From positions 222,501 to 286,500 of the forward strand of contig CAWZYM010000012.1 in assembly GCA_963966185.1 (NCBI GenBank): a stretch of DNA of 64,000 nt, given 5' to 3'. The notes under the pieces are model-generated. The model did not search any database. It was not told the origin of the DNA and saw nothing but the letters and a program-made list of their open reading frames with translations. Source of the DNA: Rhabditoides inermis (Eukaryota > Nematoda > Chromadorea > Rhabditida > Rhabditidae). Within the stretch, counting starts at the first letter, position 1, and the number at the start of each line of letters is the position of its first letter. This document shows, in pieces, positions 41,701 to 54,678 of the stretch. The position numbers and the translations under genes were made by a program.

Positions 41701-44700
41701 CTTCTGGGAGTAGCTTCCCACAATCCGCGAGAAGCGATTTCTCCTACTTTGAGTTTTCATAATTATGTTATAACGTGGTGTCAAAACACACCACTGCACC
41801 AGCGCCTTCTGGGAGTAGCTTCCCACAATCCGCGAGAAGCGATTTCTCCTACTTTGAGTTTTCATAGTTATGTTATAACGTGGTGTCAAAGCACAACACT
41901 GCACCAGCGCCTTCTGGGAGTAGCTTCCCACAATCCGCGAGAAGCGATTTCTCCTACTTTGAGTTTTCATAATTATGTTATAACGTGGTGTCAAAACACA
42001 CCACTGCACCAGCGCCTTCTGGGAGTAGCTTCCCACAATCCGCGAGAAGCGATTTCTCCTACTTTGAGTTTTCATAATTATGTTATAACGTGGTGAACGT
42101 GGTGTCAAAGCACACCACTACACCAGCGCCTTCTGGAAGTAGCTTCCCACAACCCCCGAGAAGCGATTTCTCCTACTTTGAGCTTTCATAATTACATATG
42201 TTATAACGTGGTGTCAAAACACACCACTGCACCTCCTATCTGGAAGTAGCTTCCCACAATCCGCGAGAAGCGATTTCCGCTACTTTGAGTTTTCATAATT
42301 TTGTTATAACGTGGTGTCAAAACACACCACTGCACCAGCGCCTTCTGGAAGTAGCTTCCCACCATCCGCGAGAAGCGATTTCTGCTACTTTGAGTTTTCA
42401 TAATTATGTTATAACGTGGTGAACGTGGTGTCAAAGCACACCACTGCACCAGCGCCTTCTGGGAGTAGCTTCCCACAATCCGCGAGAAGCGATTTCTCCT
42501 ACTTTGAGTTTTCATAATTATGTTATAACGTGGTTTCAAAACACACCACTGCACCAGCGCCTTCTGGAAGTAGCTTCCCACAATCCGCGAGAAGCGATTT
42601 CTGCTACTTTGAGTTTTCATAATTATGTTATAACGTGGTGTCAAAGCACACCACTGCACCAGCGCCTTCTGGAAGTAGCTTCCCACAATCCGCGAGAAGC
42701 GATTTCTGCTACTTTGAGTTTTCATAATTTTGTTATAACGTGGTGTCAAAACACACCACTGCACCAGCGCCCTCCTGGAAGTAGCTTCCCACAATCCGCG
42801 AGAAGCGATTTCTGCTACTTTGAGTTTTCATGATTATGTTATAACGTGGTGTCAAAACACACCACTGCACCAGCGCCTTCTGAAGGTGGCTTCCCACAAT
42901 CCGCGAGAAGCGATTTCTGCTACTTTGAGTTTTCATAATTTTGTTATAACGTGGTGTCAAAACACACCACTGCACCAGCGCCTTCTGGAAGTAGCTTCCC
43001 ACAATCCGCGAGAAGCGATTTCTGCTACTTTGAGTTTTCATGATTATGTTATAACGTGGTGTCAAAACACACCACTGCACCAGCGCCTTCTGAAGGTGGC
43101 TTCCCACAATCCGCGAGAAGCGATTTCTGCTACTTTGAGTTTTCATAATTATGTTATAACGTGGTGTCAAAACACACCACTGCACCAGCGCTTTCTGGAA
43201 GTAGCTTCCCACAATCCGCGAGAAGCGATTTCTGCTACTTTGAGTTTTCATAATTATGTTATAACGTGGTGTCAAAACACACCACTGCACCAGCGCCTTC
43301 TGAAGGTGGCTTCCCACAATCCGCGAGAAGCGATTTTTGCTTTTTTTGAGTTTTCATATTTATGTTATAACGTGGTGTCAAAACACACCACTGCACCAGC
43401 GCCTTCTGGGAGTAGCTTCCCACAATCCGCGAGAAGCGATTTCTCCTACTTTGAGTTTTCATAATTATGTTATAACGTGGTGTCAAAACACACCACTGCA
43501 CCAGCGCCTTCTGGAAGTAGCTTCCCACAATCCGCGAGAAGCGATTTCTGCTACTTTGAGTTTTCATAATTATGTTATAACGTGGTGTCAAAACACACCA
43601 CTGCACCAGCGCTTTCTGGAAGTAGCTTCCCACAATCCGCGAGAAGCGATTTTTGCTTTTTTTGAGTTTTCATATTTATGTTATAACGTGGTTTCAAAAC
43701 ACACCACTGCACCAGCGCCTTCTGGGAGCTTCCCACAATCCGCGAGAAGCGGTTTCTCCAACTTCGAGTTTTCATAATTATGTTATAACGTGGTGTCAAA
43801 ACACACCACTGCACCAGCGCCTTCTGGAAGTAGCTTTCCACAATCCGCGAGAAGCGATTTCTGCTACTTTGAGTTTTCATAATTATGTTATAACGTGGTG
43901 TCAAAACACACCACTGCACCAGCGCCTTCTGGGAGTAGCTTCCCACAATCCGCGAGAAGCGATTTCTCCTACTTTGAGTTTTCATAGTTATGTTATAACG
44001 TGGTGTCAAAGCACAACACTGCACCAGCGCCTTCTGGGAGTAGCTTCCCACAATCCGCGAGAAGCGATTTCTCCTACTTTGAGTTTTCATAATTATGTTA
44101 TAACGTGGTGTCAAAACACACCACTGCACCAGCGCCTTCTGGGAGTAGCTTCCCACAATCCGCGAGAAGCGATTTCTCCTACTTTGAGTTTTCATAGTTA
44201 TGTTATAACGTGGTGTCAAAGCACAACACTGCACCAGCGCCTTCTGGGAGTAGCTTCCCACAATCCGCGAGAAGCGATTTCTCCTACTTTGAGTTTTCAT
44301 AATTATGTTATAACGTGGTGTCAAAACACACCACTGCACCAGCGCCTTCTGGGAGTAGCTTCCCACAATCCGCGAGAAGCGATTTCTCCTACTTTGAGTT
44401 TTCATAATTATGTTATAACGTGGTGAACGTGGTGTCAAAGCACACCACTACACCAGCGCCTTCTGGAAGTAGCTTCCCACAACCCCCGAGAAGCGATTTC
44501 TCCTACTTTGAGCTTTCATAATTACATATGTTATAACGTGGTGTCAAAACACACCACTGCACCTCCTATCTGGAAGTAGCTTCCCACAATCCGCGAGAAG
44601 CGATTTCCGCTACTTTGAGTTTTCATAATTTTGTTATAACGTGGTGTCAAAACACACCACTGCACCAGCGCCTTCTGGAAGTAGCTTCCCACCATCCGCG

Positions 44701-47700
44701 AGAAGCGATTTCTGCTACTTTGAGTTTTCATAATTATGTTATAACGTGGTGAACGTGGTGTCAAAGCACACCACTGCACCAGCGCCTTCTGGGAGTAGCT
44801 TCCCACAATCCGCGAGAAGCGATTTCTCCTACTTTGAGTTTTCATAATTATGTTATAACGTGGTTTCAAAACACACCACTGCACCAGCGCCTTCTGGAAG
44901 TAGCTTCCCACAATCCGCGAGAAGCGATTTCTGCTACTTTGAGTTTTCATAATTATGTTATAACGTGGTGTCAAAGCACACCACTGCACCAGCGCCTTCT
45001 GGAAGTAGCTTCCCACAATCCGCGAGAAGCGATTTCTGCTACTTTGAGTTTTCATAATTTTGTTATAACGTGGTGTCAAAACACACCACTGCACCAGCGC
45101 CTTCTGGAAGTAGCTTTCCACAATCCGCGAGAAGCGATTTCTGCTACTTTGAGTTTTCATAATTATGTTATAACGTGGTGTCAAAACACACCACTGCACC
45201 AGCGCCTTCTGGGAGTAGCTTCCCACAATCCGCGAGAAGCGATTTCTCCTACTTTGAGTTTTCATAGTTATGTTATAACGTGGTGTCAAAGCACAACACT
45301 GCACCAGCGCCTTCTGGGAGTAGCTTCCCACAATCCGCGAGAAGCGATTTCTCCTACTTTGAGTTTTCATAATTATGTTATAACGTGGTGTCAAAACACA
45401 CCACTGCACCAGCGCCTTCTGGGAGTAGCTTCCCACAATCCGCGAGAAGCGATTTCTCCTACTTTGAGTTTTCATAGTTATGTTATAACGTGGTGTCAAA
45501 GCACAACACTGCACCAGCGCCTTCTGGGAGTAGCTTCCCACAATCCGCGAGAAGCGATTTCTCCTACTTTGAGTTTTCATAATTATGTTATAACGTGGTG
45601 TCAAAACACACCACTGCACCAGCGCCTTCTGGGAGTAGCTTCCCACAATCCGCGAGAAGCGATTTCTCCTACTTTGAGTTTTCATAATTATGTTATAACG
45701 TGGTGAACGTGGTGTCAAAGCACACCACTACACCAGCGCCTTCTGGAAGTAGCTTCCCACAACCCCCGAGAAGCGATTTCTCCTACTTTGAGCTTTCATA
45801 ATTACATATGTTATAACGTGGTGTCAAAACACACCACTGCACCTCCTATCTGGAAGTAGCTTCCCACAATCCGCGAGAAGCGATTTCCGCTACTTTGAGT
45901 TTTCATAATTTTGTTATAACGTGGTGTCAAAACACACCACTGCACCAGCGCCTTCTGGAAGTAGCTTCCCACCATCCGCGAGAAGCGATTTCTGCTACTT
46001 TGAGTTTTCATAATTATGTTATAACGTGGTGAACGTGGTGTCAAAGCACACCACTGCACCAGCGCCTTCTGGGAGTAGCTTCCCACAATCCGCGAGAAGC
46101 GATTTCTCCTACTTTGAGTTTTCATAATTATGTTATAACGTGGTTTCAAAACACACCACTGCACCAGCGCCTTCTGGAAGTAGCTTCCCACAATCCGCGA
46201 GAAGCGATTTCTGCTACTTTGAGTTTTCATAATTATGTTATAACGTGGTGTCAAAGCACACCACTGCACCAGCGCCTTCTGGAAGTAGCTTCCCACAATC
46301 CGCGAGAAGCGATTTCTGCTACTTTGAGTTTTCATAATTTTGTTATAACGTGGTGTCAAAACACACCACTGCACCAGCGCCCTCCTGGAAGTAGCTTCCC
46401 ACAATCCGCGAGAAGCGATTTCTGCTACTTTGAGTTTTCATGATTATGTTATAACGTGGTGTCAAAACACACCACTGCACCAGCGCCTTCTGAAGGTGGC
46501 TTCCCACAATCCGCGAGAAGCGATTTCTGCTACTTTGAGTTTTCATAATTATGTTATAACGTGGTGTCAAAACACACCACTGCACCAGCGCCTTCTGAAG
46601 GTGGCTTCCCACAATCCGCGAGAAGCGATTTTTGCTTTTTTTGAGTTTTCATATTTATGTTATAACGTGGTGTCAAAACACACCACTGCACCAGCGCCTT
46701 CTGGGAGTAGCTTCCCACAATCCGCGAGAAGCGATTTCTCCTACTTTGAGTTTTCATAATTATGTTATAACGTGGTGTCAAAACACACCACTGCACCAGC
46801 GCCTTCTGGAAGTAGCTTCCCACAATCCGCGAGAAGCGATTTCTCCTACTTTGAGTTTTCATAATTATGTTATAAAGTGGTGTCAAAACACACCACTGCA
46901 CCAGCGCCTTCTGGGAGTAGCTTCCCACAATCCGCGAGAAGCGATTTCTCCTACTTTGAGTTTTCATAATTATGTTATAACGTGGTGAACGTGGTGTCAA
47001 AGCACACCACTGCACCAGCGCCTTCTGGGAGTAGCTTCCCACAATCCGCGAGAAGCGATTTCTCCTACTTTGAGTTTTCATAATTATGTTATAACGTGGT
47101 TTCAAAACACACCACTGCACCAGCGCCTTCTGGAAGTAGCTTCCCACAATCCGCGAGAAGCGATTTCTGCTACTTTGAGTTTTCATAATTATGTTATAAC
47201 GTGGTGTCAAAGCACACCACTGCACCAGCGCCTTCTGGAAGTAGCTTCCCACAATCCGCGAGAAGCGATTTCTGCTACTTTGAGTTTTCATAATTATGTT
47301 ATAACGTGGTGTCAAAGCACACCACTGCACCAGCGCCTTCTGGAAGTAGCTTCCCACAATCCGCGAGAAGCGATTTCTGCTACTTTGAGTTTTCATAATT
47401 TTGTTATAACGTGGTGTCAAAACACACCACTGCACCAGCGCCTTCTGAAGGTGGCTTCCCACAATCCGCGAGAAGCGATTTCTGCTACTTTGAGTTTTCA
47501 TAATTATGTTATAACGTGGTGTCAAAACACACCACTGCACCAGCGCTTTCTGGAAGTAGCTTCCCACAATCCGCGAGAAGCGATTTCTGCTACTTTGAGT
47601 TTTCATAATTATGTTATAACGTGGTGTCAAAACACACCACTGCACCAGCGCCTTCTGAAGGTGGCTTCCCACAATCCGCGAGAAGCGATTTTTGCTTTTT

Positions 47701-50700
47701 TTGAGTTTTCATATTTATGTTATAACGTGGTGTCAAAACACACCACTGCACCAGCGCCTTCTGGGAGTAGCTTCCCACAATCCGCGAGAAGCGATTTCTC
47801 CTACTTTGAGTTTTCATAATTATGTTATAACGTGGTGTCAAAACACACCACTGCACCAGCGCCTTCTGGAAGTAGCTTCCCACAATCCGCGAGAAGCGAT
47901 TTCTGCTACTTTGAGTTTTCATAATTATGTTATAACGTGGTGTCAAAACACACCACTGCACCAGCGCTTTCTGGAAGTAGCTTCCCACAATCCGCGAGAA
48001 GCGATTTTTGCTTTTTTTGAGTTTTCATATTTATGTTATAACGTGGTTTCAAAACACACCACTGCACCAGCGCCTTCTGGGAGCTTCCCACAATCCGCGA
48101 GAAGCGGTTTCTCCAACTTCGAGTTTTCATAATTATGTTATAACGTGGTGTCAAAACACACCACTGCACCAGCGCCTTCTGGAAGTAGCTTTCCACAATC
48201 CGCGAGAAGCGATTTCTGCTACTTTGAGTTTTCATAATTATGTTATAACGTGGTGTCAAAACACACCACTGCACCAGCGCCTTCTGGGAGTAGCTTCCCA
48301 CAATCCGCGAGAAGCGATTTCTCCTACTTTGAGTTTTCATAGTTATGTTATAACGTGGTGTCAAAGCACAACACTGCACCAGCGCCTTCTGGGAGTAGCT
48401 TCCCACAATCCGCGAGAAGCGATTTCTCCTACTTTGAGTTTTCATAATTATGTTATAACGTGGTGTCAAAACACACCACTGCACCAGCGCCTTCTGGGAG
48501 TAGCTTCCCACAATCCGCGAGAAGCGATTTCTCCTACTTTGAGTTTTCATAGTTATGTTATAACGTGGTGTCAAAGCACAACACTGCACCAGCGCCTTCT
48601 GGGAGTAGCTTCCCACAATCCGCGAGAAGCGATTTCTCCTACTTTGAGTTTTCATAATTATGTTATAACGTGGTGAACGTGGTGTCAAAGCACACCACTG
48701 CACCAGCGCCTTCTGGGAGTAGCTTCCCACAATCCGCGAGAAGCGATTTCTCCTACTTTGAGTTTTCATAATTATGTTATAACGTGGTGAACGTGGTGTC
48801 AAAGCACACCACTACACCAGCGCCTTCTGGAAGTAGCTTCCCACAACCCCCGAGAAGCGATTTCTCCTACTTTGAGCTTTCATAATTACATATGTTATAA
48901 CGTGGTGTCAAAACACACCACTGCACCTCCTATCTGGAAGTAGCTTCCCACAATCCGCGAGAAGCGATTTCCGCTACTTTGAGTTTTCATAATTTTGTTA
49001 TAACGTGGTGTCAAAACACACCACTGCACCAGCGCCTTCTGGAAGTAGCTTCCCACCATCCGCGAGAAGCGATTTCTGCTACTTTGAGTTTTCATAATTA
49101 TGTTATAACGTGGTGAACGTGGTGTCAAAGCACACCACTGCACCAGCGCCTTCTGGGAGTAGCTTCCCACAATCCGCGAGAAGCGATTTCTCCTACTTTG
49201 AGTTTTCATAATTATGTTATAACGTGGTTTCAAAACACACCACTGCACCAGCGCCTTCTGGAAGTAGCTTCCCACAATCCGCGAGAAGCGATTTCTGCTA
49301 CTTTGAGTTTTCATAATTATGTTATAACGTGGTGTCAAAGCACACCACTGCACCAGCGCCTTCTGGAAGTAGCTTCCCACAATCCGCGAGAAGCGATTTC
49401 TGCTACTTTGAGTTTTCATAATTTTGTTATAACGTGGTGTCAAAACACACCACTGCACCAGCGCCCTCCTGGAAGTAGCTTCCCACAATCCGCGAGAAGC
49501 GATTTCTGCTACTTTGAGTTCTCATGATTATGTTATAACGTGGTGTCAAAACACACCACTGCACCAGCGCCTTCTGAAGGTGGCTTCCCACAATCCGCGA
49601 GAAGCGATTTCTGCTACTTTGAGTTTTCATAATTATGTTATAACGTGGTGTCAAAACACACCACTGCACCAGCGCCTTCTGAAGGTGGCTTCCCACAATC
49701 CGCGAGAAGCGATTTTTGCTTTTTTTGAGTTTTCATATTTATGTTATAACGTGGTGTCAAAACACACCACTGCACCAGCGCCTTCTGGGAGTAGCTTCCC
49801 ACAATCCGCGAGAAGCGATTTCTCCTACTTTGAGTTTTCATAATTATGTTATAACGTGGTGTCAAAACACACCACTGCACCAGCGCCTTCTGGAAGTAGC
49901 TTCCCACAATCCGCGAGAAGCGATTTCTCCTACTTTGAGTTTTCATAATTATGTTATAACGTGGTGTCAAAACACACCACTGCACCAGCGCCTTCTGGGA
50001 GTAGCTTCCCACAATCCGCGAGAAGCGATTTCTCCTACTTTGAGTTTTCATAATTATGTTATAACGTGGTGTCAAAACACACCACTGCACCAGCGCCTTC
50101 TGGGAGTAGCTTCCCACAATCCGCGAGAAGCGATTTCTCCTACTTTGAGTTTTCATAATTATGTTATAACGTGGTGTCAAAACACACCACTGCACCAGCG
50201 CCTTCTGGGAGTAGCTTCCCACAATCCGCGAGAAGCGATTTCTCCTACTTTGAGTTTTCATAATTATGTTATAACGTGATGAACGTGGTGTCAAAGCACA
50301 CCACTACACCAGCGCCTTCTGGAAGTAGCTTCCCACAATCCCCGAGAAGCGATTTCTCCTACTTTGAGTTTTCATAATTACATATGTTATAACGTGGTGT
50401 CAAAACACACCACTGCACCCCCTATCTGGAAGTAGCTTCCCACAATCCGCGAGAAGCGATTTCCGCTACTTTGAGTTTTCATAATTTTGTTATAACGTGG
50501 TGTCAAAGCACACCACTGCACCAGCGCCTTCTGGAAGTAGCTTCCCACAATCCGAGAGAAGCGATTTCCCCTACTTTGAGTTTTCATAATTACATATGTT
50601 ATAACGTGGTGTCAAAGCACACCACTACACCAGCGCCTTCTGAGAGTAGCTTCCCACAATCCGCGAGAAGCGATTTCTCCTACTTTGAGTTTTCATAATT

Positions 50701-50783
50701 ACATATGTTATAACGTGGTGTCAAAACACATCACTGCACCAGCGCCTTCTGGGAGTAGCTTCCCACTCTCCTACTTTGAGTTT
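35783..50783. repeat. 105-bp satellite, block 5
   Basis: About 143 monomers, the longest block. From 37390 on, a variant with a 9-bp insertion (GTGGTGAACGTGGTGTC) and one with AATTACATATGTTATAAC appear at regular places. Segments repeat at 3610 bp (39965 matches 43575) and 3084 bp (45811 matches 48895). The last monomer is truncated at TACTTTGAGTTTAAAATT near 50783. Confidence 0.5.
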
Positions 50784-51270
50784 AAAATTACAAAGAACTT
50801 GAACACTTCAACTACAATTCTTGCGTGTATGTATCTTCGCAAAAGTGAAATGAATCTCTGCTGACGTTGTCGTAATCCAAGAACCCCATCTTGTTCTCGA
50901 CTAGGAGGACCCCGGATTAAACCGGCTAAACAAAAAAAATGGTTGCAATGGAAAGATAGTGTAAATAATAGAGAGAAGCTGTATTCCAGTAATGACAGAA
51001 TAATAATCATGTATCATAATATATGATTCGTCTTAGAGAAAAGCTGAAAAATCTTTGTTAGAATAGCATTTTCATCTCTTCTTATTTCCGGTTTTCACAC
51101 TTTTTAGCATATAACCTTTTGTACTTTTTTTGATCAGTTGTGTTGATTATTTCATAAACTCAAATTCAATTATGAAACAACTCACGTGTAAGTGTCACGT
51201 GAACATTAATCTCACGTGAATCAACTCGCGTGAACTCTATTTTTGTTTCACTCGCGAAAGAGAAAGAGTC
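50784..51270. other. Unique AT-rich stretch between two satellites
   Basis: No gene recognised. A minus-strand frame at 50771-51010 has no domain and partly uses the last satellite monomer. A cluster of CACGTG sites lies at its right end (listed separately). Confidence 0.5.
51183..51218. promoter_or_regulatory. Cluster of three CACGTG E-boxes
   Basis: CACGTG at 51183-51188, 51196-51201 and 51213-51218, each within TCACGTG, and a related CTCGCGTGA at about 51225. CACGTG is the classic site for Myc/Max, USF and similar bHLH proteins. Whether it is used here is unknown; it stands just before a satellite in which every unit also has a CACGTG. Confidence 0.5.
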
Positions 51271-52960
51271 GACTAATCAGACTTTGGTGAACACTATTTC
51301 CACAGCATGCCTCCGTTCTGTCCATCCGGCCCCACGTGTCCGTCGTCTCTTTTCACTCTTATCTACTTCCCTACAGGACACACCCACCTACCCATGTATG
51401 CATCTCATCCAACTAATCAGACTTTGGTGAACACTATTTCCACAGTATGCCTCCGTTCTGTCCATCCGGCCCCACGTGTCCGTCGTCTCTTTTCACTCTT
51501 ATCTACTTCCCTACAGGACACACCCACCTACCCATGTATGCATCTCATCCAACTAATCAGACTTTGGTGAACACTATTTCCACAGTATGCCTCCGTTCTG
51601 TCCATCCGGCCCCACGTGTCCGTCGTCTCTTTTCACTCTTATCTACTTCCCTACAGGACACACCCACCTACCCATGTATGCATCTCATCCAACTAATCAG
51701 ACTTTGGTGAACACTATTTCCACAGCATGCCTCCGTCCTGTCCATCCGGCCCCACGTGTCCGTCGTCTCTTTTCACTCTTGTCTACTTCCCTACAGGATA
51801 CACCCACCTACCCATGTATGCATCTCATCCAACTAATCAGACTTTGGTGAACACTATTTCCACAGTATGCCTCCGTTCTGTCCATCCGGCCCCACGTGTC
51901 CGTCGTCTCTTTTCACTCTTATCTACTTCCCTACAGGACACACCCACCTACCCATGTATGCATCTCATCCAACTAATCAGACTTTGGTGAACACTATTTC
52001 CACAGCATGCCTCCGTCCTGTCCATCCGGCCCCACGTGTCCGTCGTCTCTTTTCACTCTTGTCTACTTCCCTACAGGATACACCCACCTACCCATGTATG
52101 CATCTCATCCAACTAATCAGACTTTGGTGAACACTATTTCCACAGCATGCCTCCGTTCTGTCCATCCGGCCCCACGTGTCCGTCGTCTCTTTTCACTCTT
52201 GTCTACTTCCCTACAGGATACACCCACCTACCCATGTATGCATCTCATCCAACTAATCAGACTTTGGTGAACACTATTTCCACAGCATGCCTCCGTCCTG
52301 TCCATCCGGCCCCACGTGTCCGTCGTCTCTTTTCACTCTTGTCTACTTCCCTACAGGATACACCCACCTACCCATGTATGCATCTCATCCAACTAATCAG
52401 ACTTTGGTGAACACTATTTCCACAGCATGCCTCCGTTCTGTCCATCCGGCCCCACGTGTCCGTCGTCTCTTTTCACTCTTGTCTACTTCCCTACAGGATA
52501 CACCCACCTACCCATGTATGCATCTCATCCAACTAATCAGACTTTGGTGAACACTATTTCCACAGCATGCCTCCGTCCTGTCCCTCCGGCCCCACGTGTC
52601 CGTCGTCTCTTTTCACTCTTATCTACTTCCCTACAGGACACACCCACCTACCCATGTATGCATCTCATCCAACTAATCAGACTTTGGTGAACACTATTTC
52701 CACAGCATGCCTCCGTCCTGTCCATCCGGCCCCACGTGTCCGTCGTCTCTTTTCACTCTTATCTACTTCCCTACAGGACACACCCACCTACCCATGTATG
52801 CATCTCATCCAACTAATCAGACTTTGGTGAACACTATTTCCACAGCATGCCTCCGTCCTGTCCATCCGGCCCCACGTGTCCGTCGTCTCTTTTCACTATT
52901 ATATACTTCCCTACAGGACACACCCACCTACCCATGTATGCATCTCATCCAACTAATCCG
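51271..52960. repeat. 140-bp satellite, 12 tandem units
   Basis: Units begin ACTAATCAGACTTTGGTGAA, contain CCGGCCCCACGTGTCCG, TCTACTTCCCTACAGGA and CCCATGTATGCATCTC, and recur every 140 bp. Two main variants (GTATGCCTCCGTTC with TTATCTAC...GGACAC, and GCATGCCTCCGTCC with TTGTCTAC...GGATAC) alternate in part, suggesting dimer-wise amplification. Overlapping 87-codon frames in each unit come from the periodicity (140 is not a multiple of 3) and are not called. Confidence 0.5.
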
Positions 52961-53312
52961 ACTGCTGTCGTGCTGTGCTCATGTGTTGTGCTCATGCTGT
53001 GCTCATCCGAGTGCTGCAATGTGCGAATAACATTTCAGTTCCTCTGTTTTATGCGTCATCAATTGGGATTCCTTATTACTACAGACAAACAATATTGAGA
53101 ATCAAAAACTGATTGTTACTAATTTATTTGTTCCTAAATGTTACAGTACTAGAAAATACACATTCTAGAAAAGTACATATAAACCGAATACGTACGAGTA
53201 CGAGAATCATGAGTAGAAAATGTAATTGCATCGTAATTGTAAGCGACAGTAGAATGGTGATCTCCTGCAGCGTCACGCCGAACAACTACGTCGATGCGCC
53301 TGAAAGAGGGTT
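52961..53312. other. Short unique stretch
   Basis: Contains a small repeat of GTGCTCATG motifs (52970-53010), then AT-rich sequence. On the minus strand there is an acceptor-like CTCTTTCAG at about 53300-53308 followed by about 50 open codons. I cannot connect it to a gene. Confidence 0.5.
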
Positions 53313-53352
<40 letters not shown>

Positions 53353-54445
53353 CTCTCTTTTTCTCTCTTCCACTCTCTCTCATCTCCTTTTCTCCCTCTT
53401 TCTCTTCCTACCCCTTCCCCTCCCTCTCCCTCTCACTCTCTCTCTCGCTCTCTCTATCCATCTCTCTCTCATCTCCCTCCCTCCCTCCCTTCCTCCCTCT
53501 CTCCCTCTACCTCTCTCCCTATCACCCTCTCTCTCCCTACCTCTCTGCCTCTCTCTCCCTACCTTTCCCTCTCCCTCTCTCTTCCTCCCTCTTTCCCTCC
53601 CCCTCTGCCTCCCTCTCTCTTTCACTCCCTCTCTCTCTACCCCTCTCTCCCTCTCTCTTCTTCCCTCTTTCCCTCCTCTCTCCCTCCCTCTTCCTACCTC
53701 TCTCTTTCCCTCCCTCTCTCCCTCCCTCTCTCTCTCTCTTACTTTTCCTCTCTCCCTCCTTCTACTCTCTCTCCCTCTATCTACCGATCTACCGATCACC
53801 TTCTCTCTCCCCCTACCTCTCTCTCTCCCTTCCTCTTCTCCCTCTACCTAACTACCGATCACCCTCTCTCTTTCTCCCTACCTCTATACCTCTCTCTCTC
53901 CCCCCACCTCTCTCTCCCTCTCTCTTCCGCCCTCTTTCCCTTCCCCCTTTCCCCCCTCACCCTACCTCTCTCTTTCCCTCCCTCTCTTTTCCTTTCTCTC
54001 TCTCCCTCTCTTTCTCCTTATCTCCCTCTCTCCCTCTACGTCTCTCCCTATCACCCTCTTTCTCTCCCTACCTCTCTCTCTCCCTCTCTCTTCCTCCCTC
54101 TGTCCCTCCTCCTCTTCCTCCCTCTCTCTTTCACTCCCTTTCTCCCTACCCCTCTCTCCCTCTCTCTCTCTCCCTCTCTCTCTCCCTCTTCCTCTCTCTT
54201 ACCCTCCCTCTACTCTCTCTCCCTCTACCTACCTACCTATCACACACTCTCTCTTCCTCTCTCTTCTTCCCTCTTTCCCTCTTACCCTCTTCCTCTCCCT
54301 CCCTCTTACTACCTCTCTCTTTCCCACCCCCCACCCCTCTTCCTCTCTCTCTCCCTCCCTCTACTCCCTCTCCTTCTACCTATCTACCTATCACACACTC
54401 TCTCTCCCTCTCTCTTTTTCCCTCTTTCCCTTTCCCTCTCCCTCC

Positions 54446-54478
<33 letters not shown>

Positions 54479-54619
54479 TTCCTCTTCCTCTTCCTCTTCC
54501 TCTTCCTCTTCCTCTCTCTACCTATCTACCTATCACCCTCTATCTCTCCCTACCTCTCTACCTCTCTCTCCCTACCTCTCTATCTTCCTCTCTCTTCCTC
54601 CCTCTTTCCCTCCCCCTCG

Positions 54620-54678
<59 letters not shown>

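Noticed and set aside
19793..50700. Many frames encoding 35-residue repeats (for example SFHNYVITWCQNTPLHQR)
   Set aside because: The monomer is 105 bp, so any open frame repeats. Variable sites are mostly non-synonymous, both strands are open, and frequent indels break the frames.
19795..50783. CENP-B box in the 105-bp satellite
   Set aside because: No sequence in the monomer fits the required TTCG....A..CGGG pattern on either strand.
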